A DNA stretch of 64,000 nt from assembly GCF_001435575.1 (NCBI RefSeq), contig NZ_AZEA01000004.1, positions 40,093 through 104,092 on the forward strand, read 5' to 3'. Below, piece after piece: positions 7,289 through 16,782 of this stretch. A model generated the notes under the pieces. It did not search any database and was not told the origin of the DNA. It was given only the letters and a program-made list of their open reading frames with translations. The DNA is from Lentilactobacillus sunkii DSM 19904 (lineage in GTDB: Bacteria > Bacillota > Bacilli > Lactobacillales > Lactobacillaceae). The first letter of the stretch is position 1; every line of letters begins with the position of its first letter. The translations under genes were made by a program, and so were the position numbers.

Positions 7289-8428
7289 ATGAAAAATACT
7301 AATTTACCCAGTGGGACCCGTGATGAATTTGGAATCGAAGCAGAGGTCAAAGAAACAATTCAAAACAAACTTTTTAAGACATTTCGTCAGCGGGGGTTCA
7401 GAAAGCTGACGACTCCCGTACTGGAATATTCAGATGTTTTTAAACCACTGAGCGCGGAAGATTATCGACCATACCAACTGTTGGACGATCAAGGTGAGCC
7501 GTTGGTGTTGCGTCCCGACCTGACGCTTCCGGTTGCCCGGGTGATGAGTACGACGGGAATCGAATTGCCGGTTAAGTGGTATTACGGCGGCGACGTTTTC
7601 CGAGTAAAGAAACAACTATCCGGCAGTTATAATCAGCTTACCCAAGCCGGCATTGAAATTGTTGGCTACAAAGGTCTGAAAGCAGACTGGGAGTGCTTGG
7701 AGGTTGCCCTTTCCGGATGCAAATCCATGGGAATTGAAAATGTCACCATTGAATTGAGTCACGCAAAATTTGTGGATACCTTAATTGAACAGCTGGAACT
7801 ACCAGATCCGACCAAAGACAGTTTGAAACAGGCGCTCTTTGCCAAAGATCTTAGTAAATACAGCCAGTTGTCCCAGCCACTCAGTGATACGCAATTTGGC
7901 CGATTCTTGGGTGAATGGCCATGGTTGTTTGGCAACTTTGATACAGTGATGGCTGTTGTTGAAACCTTACCTGAAATCGATGGCCTTCAGTCCATTATCA
8001 CCAGTTTGAAATCGACTGCAGCCTTTATTAATCAATTATTTCCTGAGGCTAACGTTACGCTTGATTTAAGCATTCCTTCACCGCAAAGCTATTACACGGG
8101 CATGGCATTTCGTGGTTTTACCGACAAATCGGCTGGCTATCTGTTCAGTGGCGGTCGATATGATGATCTGTTGACGAATTTTCAAAATGTTAAAACATCA
8201 GCTGTTGGTGTGGCTTTCGATGTTGATGCGTTGGTTGAACGGACGAGTTTACCGGATGACCAACCCGGCGCGTTGATATTTTTCACCAGTGATCAATGGC
8301 AGCAGGCAGAAGAAACATTGGCAAAGGTCCCTAATTCGACATTGTGTCTGACGGACAGCTTTGAATCAGCCCAACGGCTTGCGGCCAGTTCCAACAGTCG
8401 CTTGATCGATTTAACAAAAAGCAGGTGA
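7289..8428 (+). CDS. hisZ: ATP phosphoribosyltransferase regulatory subunit
   Basis: About 379 residues with the class II aminoacyl-tRNA synthetase-like fold of HisZ. It binds short HisG and provides allosteric control of the first histidine step; it does not charge tRNA. The N-terminus LPSGTRDEF and the core VLRPDLTLPVARV and FSGGRYDDLL are HisS/HisZ-like. At about 380 residues it lacks the anticodon-binding domain of HisS. ATG at 7289 is preferred (AGGAAG at 7275-7280); GTG at 7280 overlaps that site, and ATG at 7286 is also possible. First gene after the T-box. Confidence 0.92.
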   Translation: MKNTNLPSGTRDEFGIEAEVKETIQNKLFKTFRQRGFRKLTTPVLEYSDVFKPLSAEDYRPYQLLDDQGEPLVLRPDLTLPVARVMSTTGIELPVKWYYGGDVFRVKKQLSGSYNQLTQAGIEIVGYKGLKADWECLEVALSGCKSMGIENVTIELSHAKFVDTLIEQLELPDPTKDSLKQALFAKDLSKYSQLSQPLSDTQFGRFLGEWPWLFGNFDTVMAVVETLPEIDGLQSIITSLKSTAAFINQLFPEANVTLDLSIPSPQSYYTGMAFRGFTDKSAGYLFSGGRYDDLLTNFQNVKTSAVGVAFDVDALVERTSLPDDQPGALIFFTSDQWQQAEETLAKVPNSTLCLTDSFESAQRLAASSNSRLIDLTKSR

Positions 8429-8432
8429 AAAA

Positions 8433-9086
8433 ATGGAACGAATAAAAATTGCCCTTACAAAGGGCCGTACAGAAGATCAAGTTGTCCCGTTACTTGAAGC
8501 AGCCGGTATTAATTGCGACGGCATCCGAAATAAGCAGCGGAGATTGATATTTGACGAAGATCCCCGCTATGAAATTATTTTGGTGAAGGGACCTGACGTT
8601 CTGACATATCTTAATAATGGGTCAGTTCAAATCGGCATCGTTGGTAGTGATATTTTAACCGAGCAGGAAAATTTCCAATATGCGATGCTCGATCTCGATG
8701 TTGGTAAATGTCGATTCGTCCTGGCATCAACCAAGAATTTTAATCCACAAGCGCATCGGCGAAAGATTATCGCAACCAAGTATCCAAACATTACCAAACG
8801 GTATTTCCAAGGGATTGGCGAAGACGTTGAGATTATTAAAATTGAAGGATCCGTTGAATTGGCCCCTTTAATTGGATTGGCTGATGCCATTGTCGATATT
8901 GTTGAGACTGGTAATACCCTCCGTGAGAACAACCTTCAAATATATGCCAAGCTGCAGCCCGTCAACACTAAAGTCGTCGTCAATCGGCTGGCTTTAAGAC
9001 AGTATCAGCCGCAGATCAAAGAATTGATCGCAAACCTGGAAAATGCCAACCAACAGATGGTTCAGTCGAAACTAATCAAGGAGTGA
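8433..9086 (+). CDS. hisG: ATP phosphoribosyltransferase, short form
   Basis: A 217-residue short HisG that joins ATP and PRPP to give phosphoribosyl-ATP. It lacks the C-terminal regulatory domain, in keeping with hisZ next door. The [11 protein letters not shown] start and the PRPP-binding stretch [18 protein letters not shown] are visible. It begins four bases after hisZ stops. The following gene is hisB, with no hisD between them, although hisD commonly occupies this position. Confidence 0.95.
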   Translation: MERIKIALTKGRTEDQVVPLLEAAGINCDGIRNKQRRLIFDEDPRYEIILVKGPDVLTYLNNGSVQIGIVGSDILTEQENFQYAMLDLDVGKCRFVLASTKNFNPQAHRRKIIATKYPNITKRYFQGIGEDVEIIKIEGSVELAPLIGLADAIVDIVETGNTLRENNLQIYAKLQPVNTKVVVNRLALRQYQPQIKELIANLENANQQMVQSKLIKE

Positions 9087-9091
9087 GCAAA

Positions 9092-9676
9092 ATGAGAACA
9101 GCAACAATTTCCCGCAACACAAAAGAAACCCAGATTGAACTAAGCCTCAACCTGGATGACTATTCAAACATTCGAATTGATACAGGGATTGGTTTCTTCA
9201 ATCATATGCTTGACGCATTTGCCAGACACGGCCGTTTTGGACTGGTTGTCAAGGCCAAAGGCGATTTAGACGTTGACCCTCACCACACAACCGAAGATGT
9301 TGGGATTGCATTGGGCATGGCACTCAAAGAAGCGCTCGGTGACAAGGCTGGAATTGAACGCTTTGGCTCTGCCCTGATTCCGCTTGATGAAACCCTCAGC
9401 CGGGTCGTCATTGATCTTTCCGGACGATCTTATCTGGTATTCAAAGCTGAATTTGAAAATGATCACTTGGGTGGATACGATACCGAAGTAACCGAAGACT
9501 TCTTCCAAGCATTTGCTTTTAATGCAGAAATGAACGTTCACGCAGAAGTCTTATATGGAAGAAACACGCATCACAAAATTGAAACACTGTTTAAAGCACT
9601 GGGTAGATCACTAAGAGCAGCGGTTACCATTAATCCAGAGATTAAGGGGATTCCATCGACCAAGGGGGTTATCTAA
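9092..9676 (+). CDS. hisB: Imidazoleglycerol-phosphate dehydratase
   Basis: A 194-residue monofunctional IGPD that dehydrates imidazole glycerol phosphate to imidazole acetol phosphate. Metal-binding motifs are [27 protein letters not shown] and [14 protein letters not shown]. No HAD phosphatase domain is present. ATG at 9092 is chosen with AAGGAG at 9078-9083 as its binding site, which overlaps the hisG stop region. The stop overlaps the hisH start (TAATG). Confidence 0.95.
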   Translation: MRTATISRNTKETQIELSLNLDDYSNIRIDTGIGFFNHMLDAFARHGRFGLVVKAKGDLDVDPHHTTEDVGIALGMALKEALGDKAGIERFGSALIPLDETLSRVVIDLSGRSYLVFKAEFENDHLGGYDTEVTEDFFQAFAFNAEMNVHAEVLYGRNTHHKIETLFKALGRSLRAAVTINPEIKGIPSTKGVI

Positions 9677-10302
9677 TGATTGTGATCATTGATTATGATA
9701 CTGGGAATACACGGAACGTGAAGAATGCTTTGGATTATCTGGGCGTTCCCAACCAATTATCGGCTGATCCCAAGCAGATTTTGGCGGCTGATGGGCTGAT
9801 TTTACCGGGCGTAGGAGCGTTTAAAAAGGCAATGGATTCTCTTAATGAACGGGGACTGGTGACCACAATCCGGCAGGCAGCCGATAAAGGGATTCCGATG
9901 CTGGGAATCTGTTTAGGGATGCAGCTGCTTTTTGATAAAAGTTTTGAGTTCGGTGAATCGGCTGGATTGGGCTTGATTCCCGGCGAAGTTGTGCCAATTC
10001 CTGCCAACCTTGGGGTCAAGGTGCCACACATGGGCTGGGATAAGAATCAGTCACAGCAGGCCGATGTTTTGGCGGACAAATTTAATGGTCAGTTCAGCTA
10101 CTTCGTTCATTCCTTCTATGTTGAGACAGCCCCAGAAAATATTTTATCGACAGTCGATTATGGGATTGAGATTCCCAGTATCGTTAGAAAAGACAATGTT
10201 ATTGGATTTCAATTTCATCCTGAAAAAAGCGGTGAGGTTGGATTAAATGGATTGGCAAAGTTCAAGGAGATGGTGGAAAATGCAGATTATTCCCGCAATT
10301 GA
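9676..10302 (+). CDS. hisH: Imidazole glycerol phosphate synthase, glutaminase subunit
   Basis: A 208-residue class I glutamine amidotransferase that passes ammonia to HisF. The nucleophile is Cys79 in GICLGMQLLFD, and the His/Glu pair is in FQFHPEKSGEVG. The last 23 bases overlap hisA in a different frame, which suggests translational coupling. Confidence 0.95.
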   Translation: MIVIIDYDTGNTRNVKNALDYLGVPNQLSADPKQILAADGLILPGVGAFKKAMDSLNERGLVTTIRQAADKGIPMLGICLGMQLLFDKSFEFGESAGLGLIPGEVVPIPANLGVKVPHMGWDKNQSQQADVLADKFNGQFSYFVHSFYVETAPENILSTVDYGIEIPSIVRKDNVIGFQFHPEKSGEVGLNGLAKFKEMVENADYSRN

Positions 10303-11008
10303 TTTAAAAAATCAGCAAAGTGTCAGATTATATCAGGGTGATTTTAAACAAACCACAATTATCAACGACTCGCCATTGGATCAGGCTTTGGCAATTGAAA
10401 AGGCCGGATTGGGAAATCTTCATCTGGTTGACCTCGATGGCGCAAAGTCAGGTCGGCCTGTCAATCGGGCAACAATTGAAGCGATTTGTTCTGAAACCGG
10501 ACTTCAAGTTGAAGTTGGCGGCGGTATTCGCTCACTTTCTCAAATCAATACGTACCTCACTTCCGGCGTTAACCGGGTCATCCTTGGGTCGGCAGCATTA
10601 AATGATCCAACCTTGGTTCAGCAGGCGATTGAGCAATTTGGCGCAGACCAAATCGTCGTTGGAATTGATGGAAAAAATGGTCGGGTTGCCGTTTCCGGAT
10701 GGCTTGAGCAAAGTTCTGTTGAAATGAGCGAACTGATGGCTTCGATGGTTGCCTTTGGGGTTAAAACCTTTGTGGTAACTGACATTTCTCGTGACGGTAC
10801 CATGACCGGTCCAAATACCAATCAATTAAAGGGCCTTCAAATCAAGTTTCCTGAAGCAACCGTTGTGGCTTCTGGCGGGATTCGCAACGTGGCTGACCTG
10901 AAACAATTGGAAACAGCGGGCATTAAAGCTGCAATTATTGGTAAGGCGATGGCAACCGGCGATCTGCCGCTTCAAGTATTGGCGGAGGTGAATGCCAATG
11001 TTGGCTAA
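10280..11008 (+). CDS. hisA: Phosphoribosylformimino-5-aminoimidazole carboxamide ribotide isomerase
   Basis: A 242-residue TIM barrel that isomerises ProFAR to PRFAR. It has the catalytic aspartate in IIPAIDL near residue 8, VGGGIRS as the first phosphate loop, [15 protein letters not shown] with the second catalytic aspartate, and VASGGIRN as the second phosphate loop. ATG at 10280 lies inside the end of hisH, with AAGGAG at 10264-10269 upstream. Confidence 0.95.
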   Translation: MQIIPAIDLKNQQSVRLYQGDFKQTTIINDSPLDQALAIEKAGLGNLHLVDLDGAKSGRPVNRATIEAICSETGLQVEVGGGIRSLSQINTYLTSGVNRVILGSAALNDPTLVQQAIEQFGADQIVVGIDGKNGRVAVSGWLEQSSVEMSELMASMVAFGVKTFVVTDISRDGTMTGPNTNQLKGLQIKFPEATVVASGGIRNVADLKQLETAGIKAAIIGKAMATGDLPLQVLAEVNANVG

Positions 11009-11756
11009 ACGAATTATTCCCTGTCTGGATGTTGACCATGGGCGCGTCAAAAAGGGTGTTAATTTTGTGAACCTTCAAGACGTTGGCGACCCGACTGAAA
11101 TTGCGGCTGCTTATCAGAAGCAGGGAGCCGATGAACTGGTGTTTTTGGACATCACTGCCACAAACGAAAAACGCAAAGCAATCGTTGAAACGATTGAGCA
11201 GGTGGCGACTCAAGTATTTATGCCCCTGACCGTTGGCGGCGGGATTCACAGCGTCGACGATATGCAAAACTTGTTGAAGGCTGGTGCCGACAAGACGGCG
11301 GTCAACTCGGCAGCAGTCAGCAATCCGGAATTAATAACAGAAGGGGCTGAGAAGTTTGGTGCCCAGTGCATTGTGTTAGCGATTGACGCCAAATGGAATC
11401 CAGACACACAGCAATACGATGTTTACGTTAACGGTGGGCGGAAACAAACGCCTTTAAATGCAATTGAATGGGCCAAACGGGGTGTTGAACTTGGTGCCGG
11501 GGAATTGCTGGTCACCAGTATGGATAAAGACGGCACCAAGAGTGGCTATGATATTGAGTTATACAAACAACTGACAGAGGCGGTTAATGTGCCGGTTATT
11601 GCTTCAGGCGGGTGCGGGAAACTTCAGGATTTTGCCGATGTGTTCGACCAATCTCAAGTTGACGGTGCGCTGGCTGCTTCGGTTTTTCATTTTGGTGAAT
11701 TGACAATTCCAGATGTGAAAAACGATTTGCGTAAAGATGGGGTGACAGTTCGATGA
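10998..11756 (+). CDS. hisF: Imidazole glycerol phosphate synthase, cyclase subunit
   Basis: A 252-residue TIM barrel that, with HisH, makes imidazole glycerol phosphate and AICAR. Catalytic Asp is in [21 protein letters not shown] and [13 protein letters not shown] are typical. ATG at 10998 is chosen over ATG at 10992 because GGAGGTG ends at 10990, leaving a normal seven-base spacing. It overlaps hisA by 11 bases, and its stop overlaps hisI (ATGA). Confidence 0.96.
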   Translation: MLAKRIIPCLDVDHGRVKKGVNFVNLQDVGDPTEIAAAYQKQGADELVFLDITATNEKRKAIVETIEQVATQVFMPLTVGGGIHSVDDMQNLLKAGADKTAVNSAAVSNPELITEGAEKFGAQCIVLAIDAKWNPDTQQYDVYVNGGRKQTPLNAIEWAKRGVELGAGELLVTSMDKDGTKSGYDIELYKQLTEAVNVPVIASGGCGKLQDFADVFDQSQVDGALAASVFHFGELTIPDVKNDLRKDGVTVR

Positions 11757-12088
11757 AACCTGATTTCAAAAAATATCCGGACGGCCTGGTACCGACAATT
11801 GTGATTGATGACAATACCAAGCAGGTCTTGATGATGGCCTATGTAAATGAAGAAAGCTTTAACTTAAGTATGAAGACGCGACAGACCTGGTTTTGGTCCC
11901 GCAGCCGACAGGAATTGTGGCATAAGGGCGAAACTAGTGGCAACACCCAGGAAATTGTCTCGATTGACATTGACTGTGATGAAGATACATTGTTAATGAA
12001 AGTGATTCCGGCTGGGCCGGCATGCCATACCGGCCACACCAGCTGCTTTTATCGAACAATTCTGCCGGAGCAGGCAAAGGAGGAATAA
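11753..12088 (+). CDS. hisI: Phosphoribosyl-AMP cyclohydrolase
   Basis: A 111-residue HisI that opens the purine ring of phosphoribosyl-AMP. Zinc and magnesium ligands are seen in [28 protein letters not shown] and [11 protein letters not shown]. It is encoded separately from HisE rather than fused. The start overlaps the hisF stop by four bases. Confidence 0.95.
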   Translation: MKPDFKKYPDGLVPTIVIDDNTKQVLMMAYVNEESFNLSMKTRQTWFWSRSRQELWHKGETSGNTQEIVSIDIDCDEDTLLMKVIPAGPACHTGHTSCFYRTILPEQAKEE

Positions 12089-12091
12089 GTT

Positions 12092-12412
12092 ATGCAAGAT
12101 TTAGACGAATTATATAAATTAATTTTGGAGAGAAAAAGCAACCCTGAAAAAGGGTCATACACAGATTACTTATTTACCAAAGGTTTGGACAAGATTCTCA
12201 AGAAAGTCGGTGAAGAGGCAACCGAGGTGGTGGTTGCCGCCAAGAACCCATCCGATCCTGATTTCATTCTTGAAGTGGCCGATTTGGCCTATCACGTTGA
12301 AGTTTTGATGGCTGAACGGGGAATTACCCCTGACCAGATTAAAAAGGAGCTTGCCGGACGCGAAGGTAAGCAAAGCATTACAAAGGATCGAAAAGAAATT
12401 AAGGAGTGGTAG
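12092..12412 (+). CDS. hisE: Phosphoribosyl-ATP pyrophosphatase
   Basis: A 106-residue all-helical MazG-like HisE that converts phosphoribosyl-ATP to phosphoribosyl-AMP. The [15 protein letters not shown] helix and [13 protein letters not shown] carry the Mg-binding acids. It starts three bases after the hisI stop, with AAGGAGGAAT as ribosome binding site. Confidence 0.95.
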   Translation: MQDLDELYKLILERKSNPEKGSYTDYLFTKGLDKILKKVGEEATEVVVAAKNPSDPDFILEVADLAYHVEVLMAERGITPDQIKKELAGREGKQSITKDRKEIKEW

Positions 12413-12414
12413 GA

Positions 12415-13494
12415 ATGGTCAAAGAAGCCGTCAAACACTTGGAACCATACGTTCCCGAATTAACTCTGGAGCAGCTTAAGCAGCAAAAGGGCTTGAAAAA
12501 GCTGGTCCGGTTATCGGCTAATGAAAATGCATATGGCACGTCACCAGATGTGGCAAAAGCATTGGACAAGTGGCATTACGCCGACTCAAATTTGTATCCG
12601 GACAGCAATGCCGAAGAGTTGAGGGAAATCATTGCTTCTCAGTTTGATATCAAACCGAATAAGCTGATTTTTGGGAATGGCTTGGATGAAATCATCGAAC
12701 TTTTATCGCGGGTTATTTTGGAACCTGGGGATGAAGTCCTTGATCCGGAACCGACCTTTTCCGAGTATGCCCTTCATTCCGAGATTGAGGGCGCAAAACT
12801 TAAATCAGTTCCCTTGGATGAATCCGGCAGAATTGATTTAAATGCCTTGACTCGCGAAATAACGCCAAAGACAAAAATGATTTGGCTGTGCAACCCCAAT
12901 AATCCAACTGGCACTTTTTTGGAGCCCAAGGCAATCCGGTCCTTTATTGCAGAAGTTTCCAAGTCGGTGACGGTGATTGTTGACGAAGCCTACATTGATT
13001 TCACAGGGAACGCGCGCGATTCAGTTGTTCCGTTGACGGCTGAGTTTGAAAATCTGGTGGTACTTCGGACATTTTCAAAAGCATATGGTTTGGCCAACTT
13101 CCGCGTTGGGTTTGCGATTTGTTCCGAGCCTTTGATTGGCTACTTACAGGCAGTTCGGCTACCGTACAACCTAAGCACCTTTGCTGAAATCGCTGCGACC
13201 GCTGCGTTTAAAGATCAGTCATTTGTAGCTGGTGCCGTAAAAAAGATTATTGATGAACGACAAAAATGGGAACATTTTCTGATTAAATCCGGACTCCCAT
13301 TTTATGATTCCGCAACTAATTTTATCTTCTTTCAAGTAAAGGGTGGCGATGCAAATGCGCTTCACGAATTTTTGCTGGAAAACGGTTATTTACTTCGGAA
13401 TGGTTTACGCAAGGACTGGCTGCGGGTTACAATCGGCCGACCGGAAGACAATCAGGCCGTTCAAACCCTGATCACCAAATTTCTTGGACAATAA
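12415..13494 (+). CDS. hisC: Histidinol-phosphate aminotransferase
   Basis: A 359-residue fold-type I aminotransferase that converts imidazole acetol phosphate and glutamate to histidinol phosphate. The PLP lysine is Lys222 in RTFSKAYGLANFRVG. NPNNPTGTF and VDEAYIDF are the usual cofactor motifs. ATG at 12415 (AAGGAG at 12401-12406) is preferred over GTG at 12406. It is the last gene of the operon. A GCATTC/GAATGC stem follows at about 13514-13532, but without a T run. Confidence 0.95.
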   Translation: MVKEAVKHLEPYVPELTLEQLKQQKGLKKLVRLSANENAYGTSPDVAKALDKWHYADSNLYPDSNAEELREIIASQFDIKPNKLIFGNGLDEIIELLSRVILEPGDEVLDPEPTFSEYALHSEIEGAKLKSVPLDESGRIDLNALTREITPKTKMIWLCNPNNPTGTFLEPKAIRSFIAEVSKSVTVIVDEAYIDFTGNARDSVVPLTAEFENLVVLRTFSKAYGLANFRVGFAICSEPLIGYLQAVRLPYNLSTFAEIAATAAFKDQSFVAGAVKKIIDERQKWEHFLIKSGLPFYDSATNFIFFQVKGGDANALHEFLLENGYLLRNGLRKDWLRVTIGRPEDNQAVQTLITKFLGQ

Positions 13495-13594
13495 TTTTAC
13501 TTACAAAAAGTAGCATTCATTTCGAGAATGCGTTAATATTAGTTTTACTGGAAATTACGACCTTCAACTCGTGGATTCTCCAGAATCTAATTGA

Positions 13595-14734
<1,140 letters not shown>

Positions 14735-14741
14735 TCAAAAT

Positions 14742-14772
14742 AAAAAAGTTGACGTTTTTCGTCAACTTTTTT
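14742..14772. terminator. Bidirectional terminator between mnmA and reverse-strand gene
   Basis: A 13-bp perfect stem, AAAAAAGTTGACG with CGTCAACTTTTTT, around a T-rich loop. It has T runs on both strands and serves the two convergent genes. Confidence 0.9.
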
Positions 14773-14809
14773 ATTTTGCTCAATATTCATATCTCTTTAC
14801 ACAATTTAA

Positions 14810-15205
14810 TCAGCAGCCGGAACTGCTGGCAGTCATTCCTTTTTTGAATGCTGCCAACACATCGGCTCCTTTTGTAATTTGAACGGCGCCGTCGAGTAAC
14901 TCTGCGTCATCACTGAGACGAATGCTGTTTGCTTGAAAATCCATCTTCAGGCCCTTTCCTAAAAAGGTTAGGTCATAGTTTGAAGTATAGAAAGGCAAGC
15001 CGGCATTGTTTTCTAATTTAACCGGGTAGGCCGGATCCGGAGCATGTATAATAACGATGTTGAAGTTTGCGCCAATGGTACATGCGCCGCCTTTTAACGA
15101 GTACTTGCCGCCACCGTCGTCTGCAATTAAGAGCAGGGTTTGATTCTGGAAGCGCGGGCCATTAAGCAGATGGATCATTGAATCTGATAATTGAATTTTT
15201 GCCAT
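14810..15205 (-). CDS. Iron-sulfur cluster biosynthesis (HesB-like) family protein
   Basis: A 131-residue protein resembling the Firmicute Fe-S biosynthesis family (LLLIADDGGGKYSLKGGACTIG is the typical core). Only two cysteines are present, one in GGACTIG and one at the very C-terminus (SSSGC). It therefore lacks the Cys-Gly-Cys pair that true A-type carriers use, and it may have another role. ATG is preceded by AGAGGTGA on the reverse strand. It is convergent with mnmA and divergent from the phosphatase gene. Confidence 0.65.
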   Translation of the reverse strand: MAKIQLSDSMIHLLNGPRFQNQTLLLIADDGGGKYSLKGGACTIGANFNIVIIHAPDPAYPVKLENNAGLPFYTSNYDLTFLGKGLKMDFQANSIRLSDDAELLDGAVQITKGADVLAAFKKGMTASSSGC

Positions 15206-15285
15206 AAAAAATCACCTCTAATTACATTGTACACAACCAGTCAAGAAGTAAAAGCTAATTTTTAATTAGAAATATGGTGATGTTT

Positions 15286-15314
15286 TTGAAATCAGGCGAT
15301 TTTCCTGTCATAAT
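15286..15314 (+). promoter_or_regulatory. Promoter of the histidine phosphatase-TPR-recD2 unit
   Basis: TTGAAA at 15286-15291, a 17-base spacer and CATAAT at 15309-15314. Confidence 0.55.
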
Positions 15315-15349
15315 GTAAGAAGCTAAAATTAGTTTTGGAGGAATGCAAT

Positions 15350-16006
15350 TTGACTAAGTTGTACTTTGTTCGGCATGGCAAAACAGAATGGAACCTTGAA
15401 AGCCGCTATCAAGGTGCTGGTGGCGATTCACCGTTACTTCCCCAAAGCTATGATGAAATGGATATGTTGGGGAGGCATTTTCAAAAAGTGGCGTTTGCCC
15501 ACATATATGCCAGTCCAATCAAGCGAGCCCGGGTAACTGCTGCGCGAATCAACCGCAAATTAAAGAAACACGTGAAGATTTCTTTACTGTCACGGCTGGA
15601 AGAATTTCATTTGGGAAAAATGGAAGGCCAGAAATTTGCCGATGTTGAGCAGCAATATCCCGAAGAATTCGAAGATTTTCGAAACCATCCCGATTTGTAT
15701 AATCCAAAGAATATTGGCGGTGAAAGCTATCGGGATGTCATTAATCGGATGACCCCGGCAATCAGTGCGATTGTCAAGGCATATCCGAATGACAATATTA
15801 TGATTGTCAGTCACGGTGCCGCGTTAAACGCTGAGATCAACGCTTTACTCGAAGTGCCACTCCCAGACCTACGAAAACGCGGTGGCCTTGCCAACACCAG
15901 CACGACTATTTTGGAAAGTACTGATGGCGGACAATCCTATCAGTTGATTGACTGGAACGATACCAGTTATTTGAACAAAAAATTAGACCCGACAGATTTG
16001 GTATAG
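15350..16006 (+). CDS. Histidine phosphatase (phosphoglycerate mutase family) protein
   Basis: A 218-residue branch 1 histidine phosphatase. The phosphorylated His lies in LYFVRHGKTEWN; the second His is in IVSHGAALNAEI; the acid is in LEEFHLGKMEG. Other core residues are in IYASPIKRARVTA. Substrate cannot be told from sequence; such proteins are often GpmB/CobC-like phosphatases rather than glycolytic mutases. TTG at 15350 follows GGAGGA by seven bases. Confidence 0.85.
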   Translation: MTKLYFVRHGKTEWNLESRYQGAGGDSPLLPQSYDEMDMLGRHFQKVAFAHIYASPIKRARVTAARINRKLKKHVKISLLSRLEEFHLGKMEGQKFADVEQQYPEEFEDFRNHPDLYNPKNIGGESYRDVINRMTPAISAIVKAYPNDNIMIVSHGAALNAEINALLEVPLPDLRKRGGLANTSTTILESTDGGQSYQLIDWNDTSYLNKKLDPTDLV

Positions 16007-16014
16007 GTGACGAT

Positions 16015-16755
16015 ATGGCAAATAATTCTGATAAAATCAAAAAATTACAAAAACAAAATCAGGAAAATCAGCGTAATTATACTAAGAAACGTGAAGCGGA
16101 AGAAGCCAAGGCTAAAGCTGCCATTCATAAGCTGGTTGAAAAGGTCGATCGAGATCCCAACAATTACCATCACTACTATGATTTGGCAACTTTTCTGGTG
16201 GAAGCAAAGGATTATGAACAGGCTGAGGAGCTTTTGATGAAGGCGCTCGGCTTATTTGATAAATCTTCTCAAGATGTTAAAGACACGCTGAGGTTTGGGC
16301 TTGGAAATGTGTACTATGCCGCAGAAGAGTACGACAAGGCCATTAAGATCTTTCAAGAGATTAACGACAAGAAGCTCCAAGCTGAATCCTATATTATGCT
16401 TGCCCAAAGTTATATGGCAAAAGGTGATAACAAGCGGGCAATGGTTTTCGCGCTGTCTGCTCAAAGTGCCAGACATGACGATCCGGATGTGAACCAGATG
16501 ATCGGCGATAATTTATTGGCACTCGGTAACTTTGCCCAGGCTGCCGGCTTTTATGACATTGTATTAAAAGCCGAACCAGAAAACGGCAAGGCTAACTTTA
16601 ACCGCGGACTGGTGGCAATGGTTAACGGCGAAGACTTTGAAAAATACTTTGCGAAGGCCAAACAGTCTGATCCTGATTATTTTAACAAAGGTCAGCAGAA
16701 GCTTAAGGATATTGAAAAAGTTATTCAAATTAACAAAGATAAGAAACAAAAGTAA
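16015..16755 (+). CDS. Tetratricopeptide-repeat protein
   Basis: A 246-residue protein with a charged coiled-coil N-terminus (residues 1-45, Lys/Gln/Glu rich) followed by several TPR-like helix pairs (YYDLATFLVEAKDYEQAEELL, GNVYYAAEEYDKAIKIF, GDNLLALGNFAQAAGFY). It is probably a cytoplasmic scaffold with no enzyme motif. It starts just after the phosphatase stop and is followed 27 bases later by recD2, so the three are likely cotranscribed. The partner is unknown. Confidence 0.85.
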   Translation: MANNSDKIKKLQKQNQENQRNYTKKREAEEAKAKAAIHKLVEKVDRDPNNYHHYYDLATFLVEAKDYEQAEELLMKALGLFDKSSQDVKDTLRFGLGNVYYAAEEYDKAIKIFQEINDKKLQAESYIMLAQSYMAKGDNKRAMVFALSAQSARHDDPDVNQMIGDNLLALGNFAQAAGFYDIVLKAEPENGKANFNRGLVAMVNGEDFEKYFAKAKQSDPDYFNKGQQKLKDIEKVIQINKDKKQK

Positions 16756-16782
16756 TACTTAAGATGAACAAGGAGGACCGTC

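Noticed and set aside
13510-13535. Hairpin after hisC as the his operon terminator
   Set aside because: The GCATTC/GAATGC stem has no T run, so it was not called a terminator.
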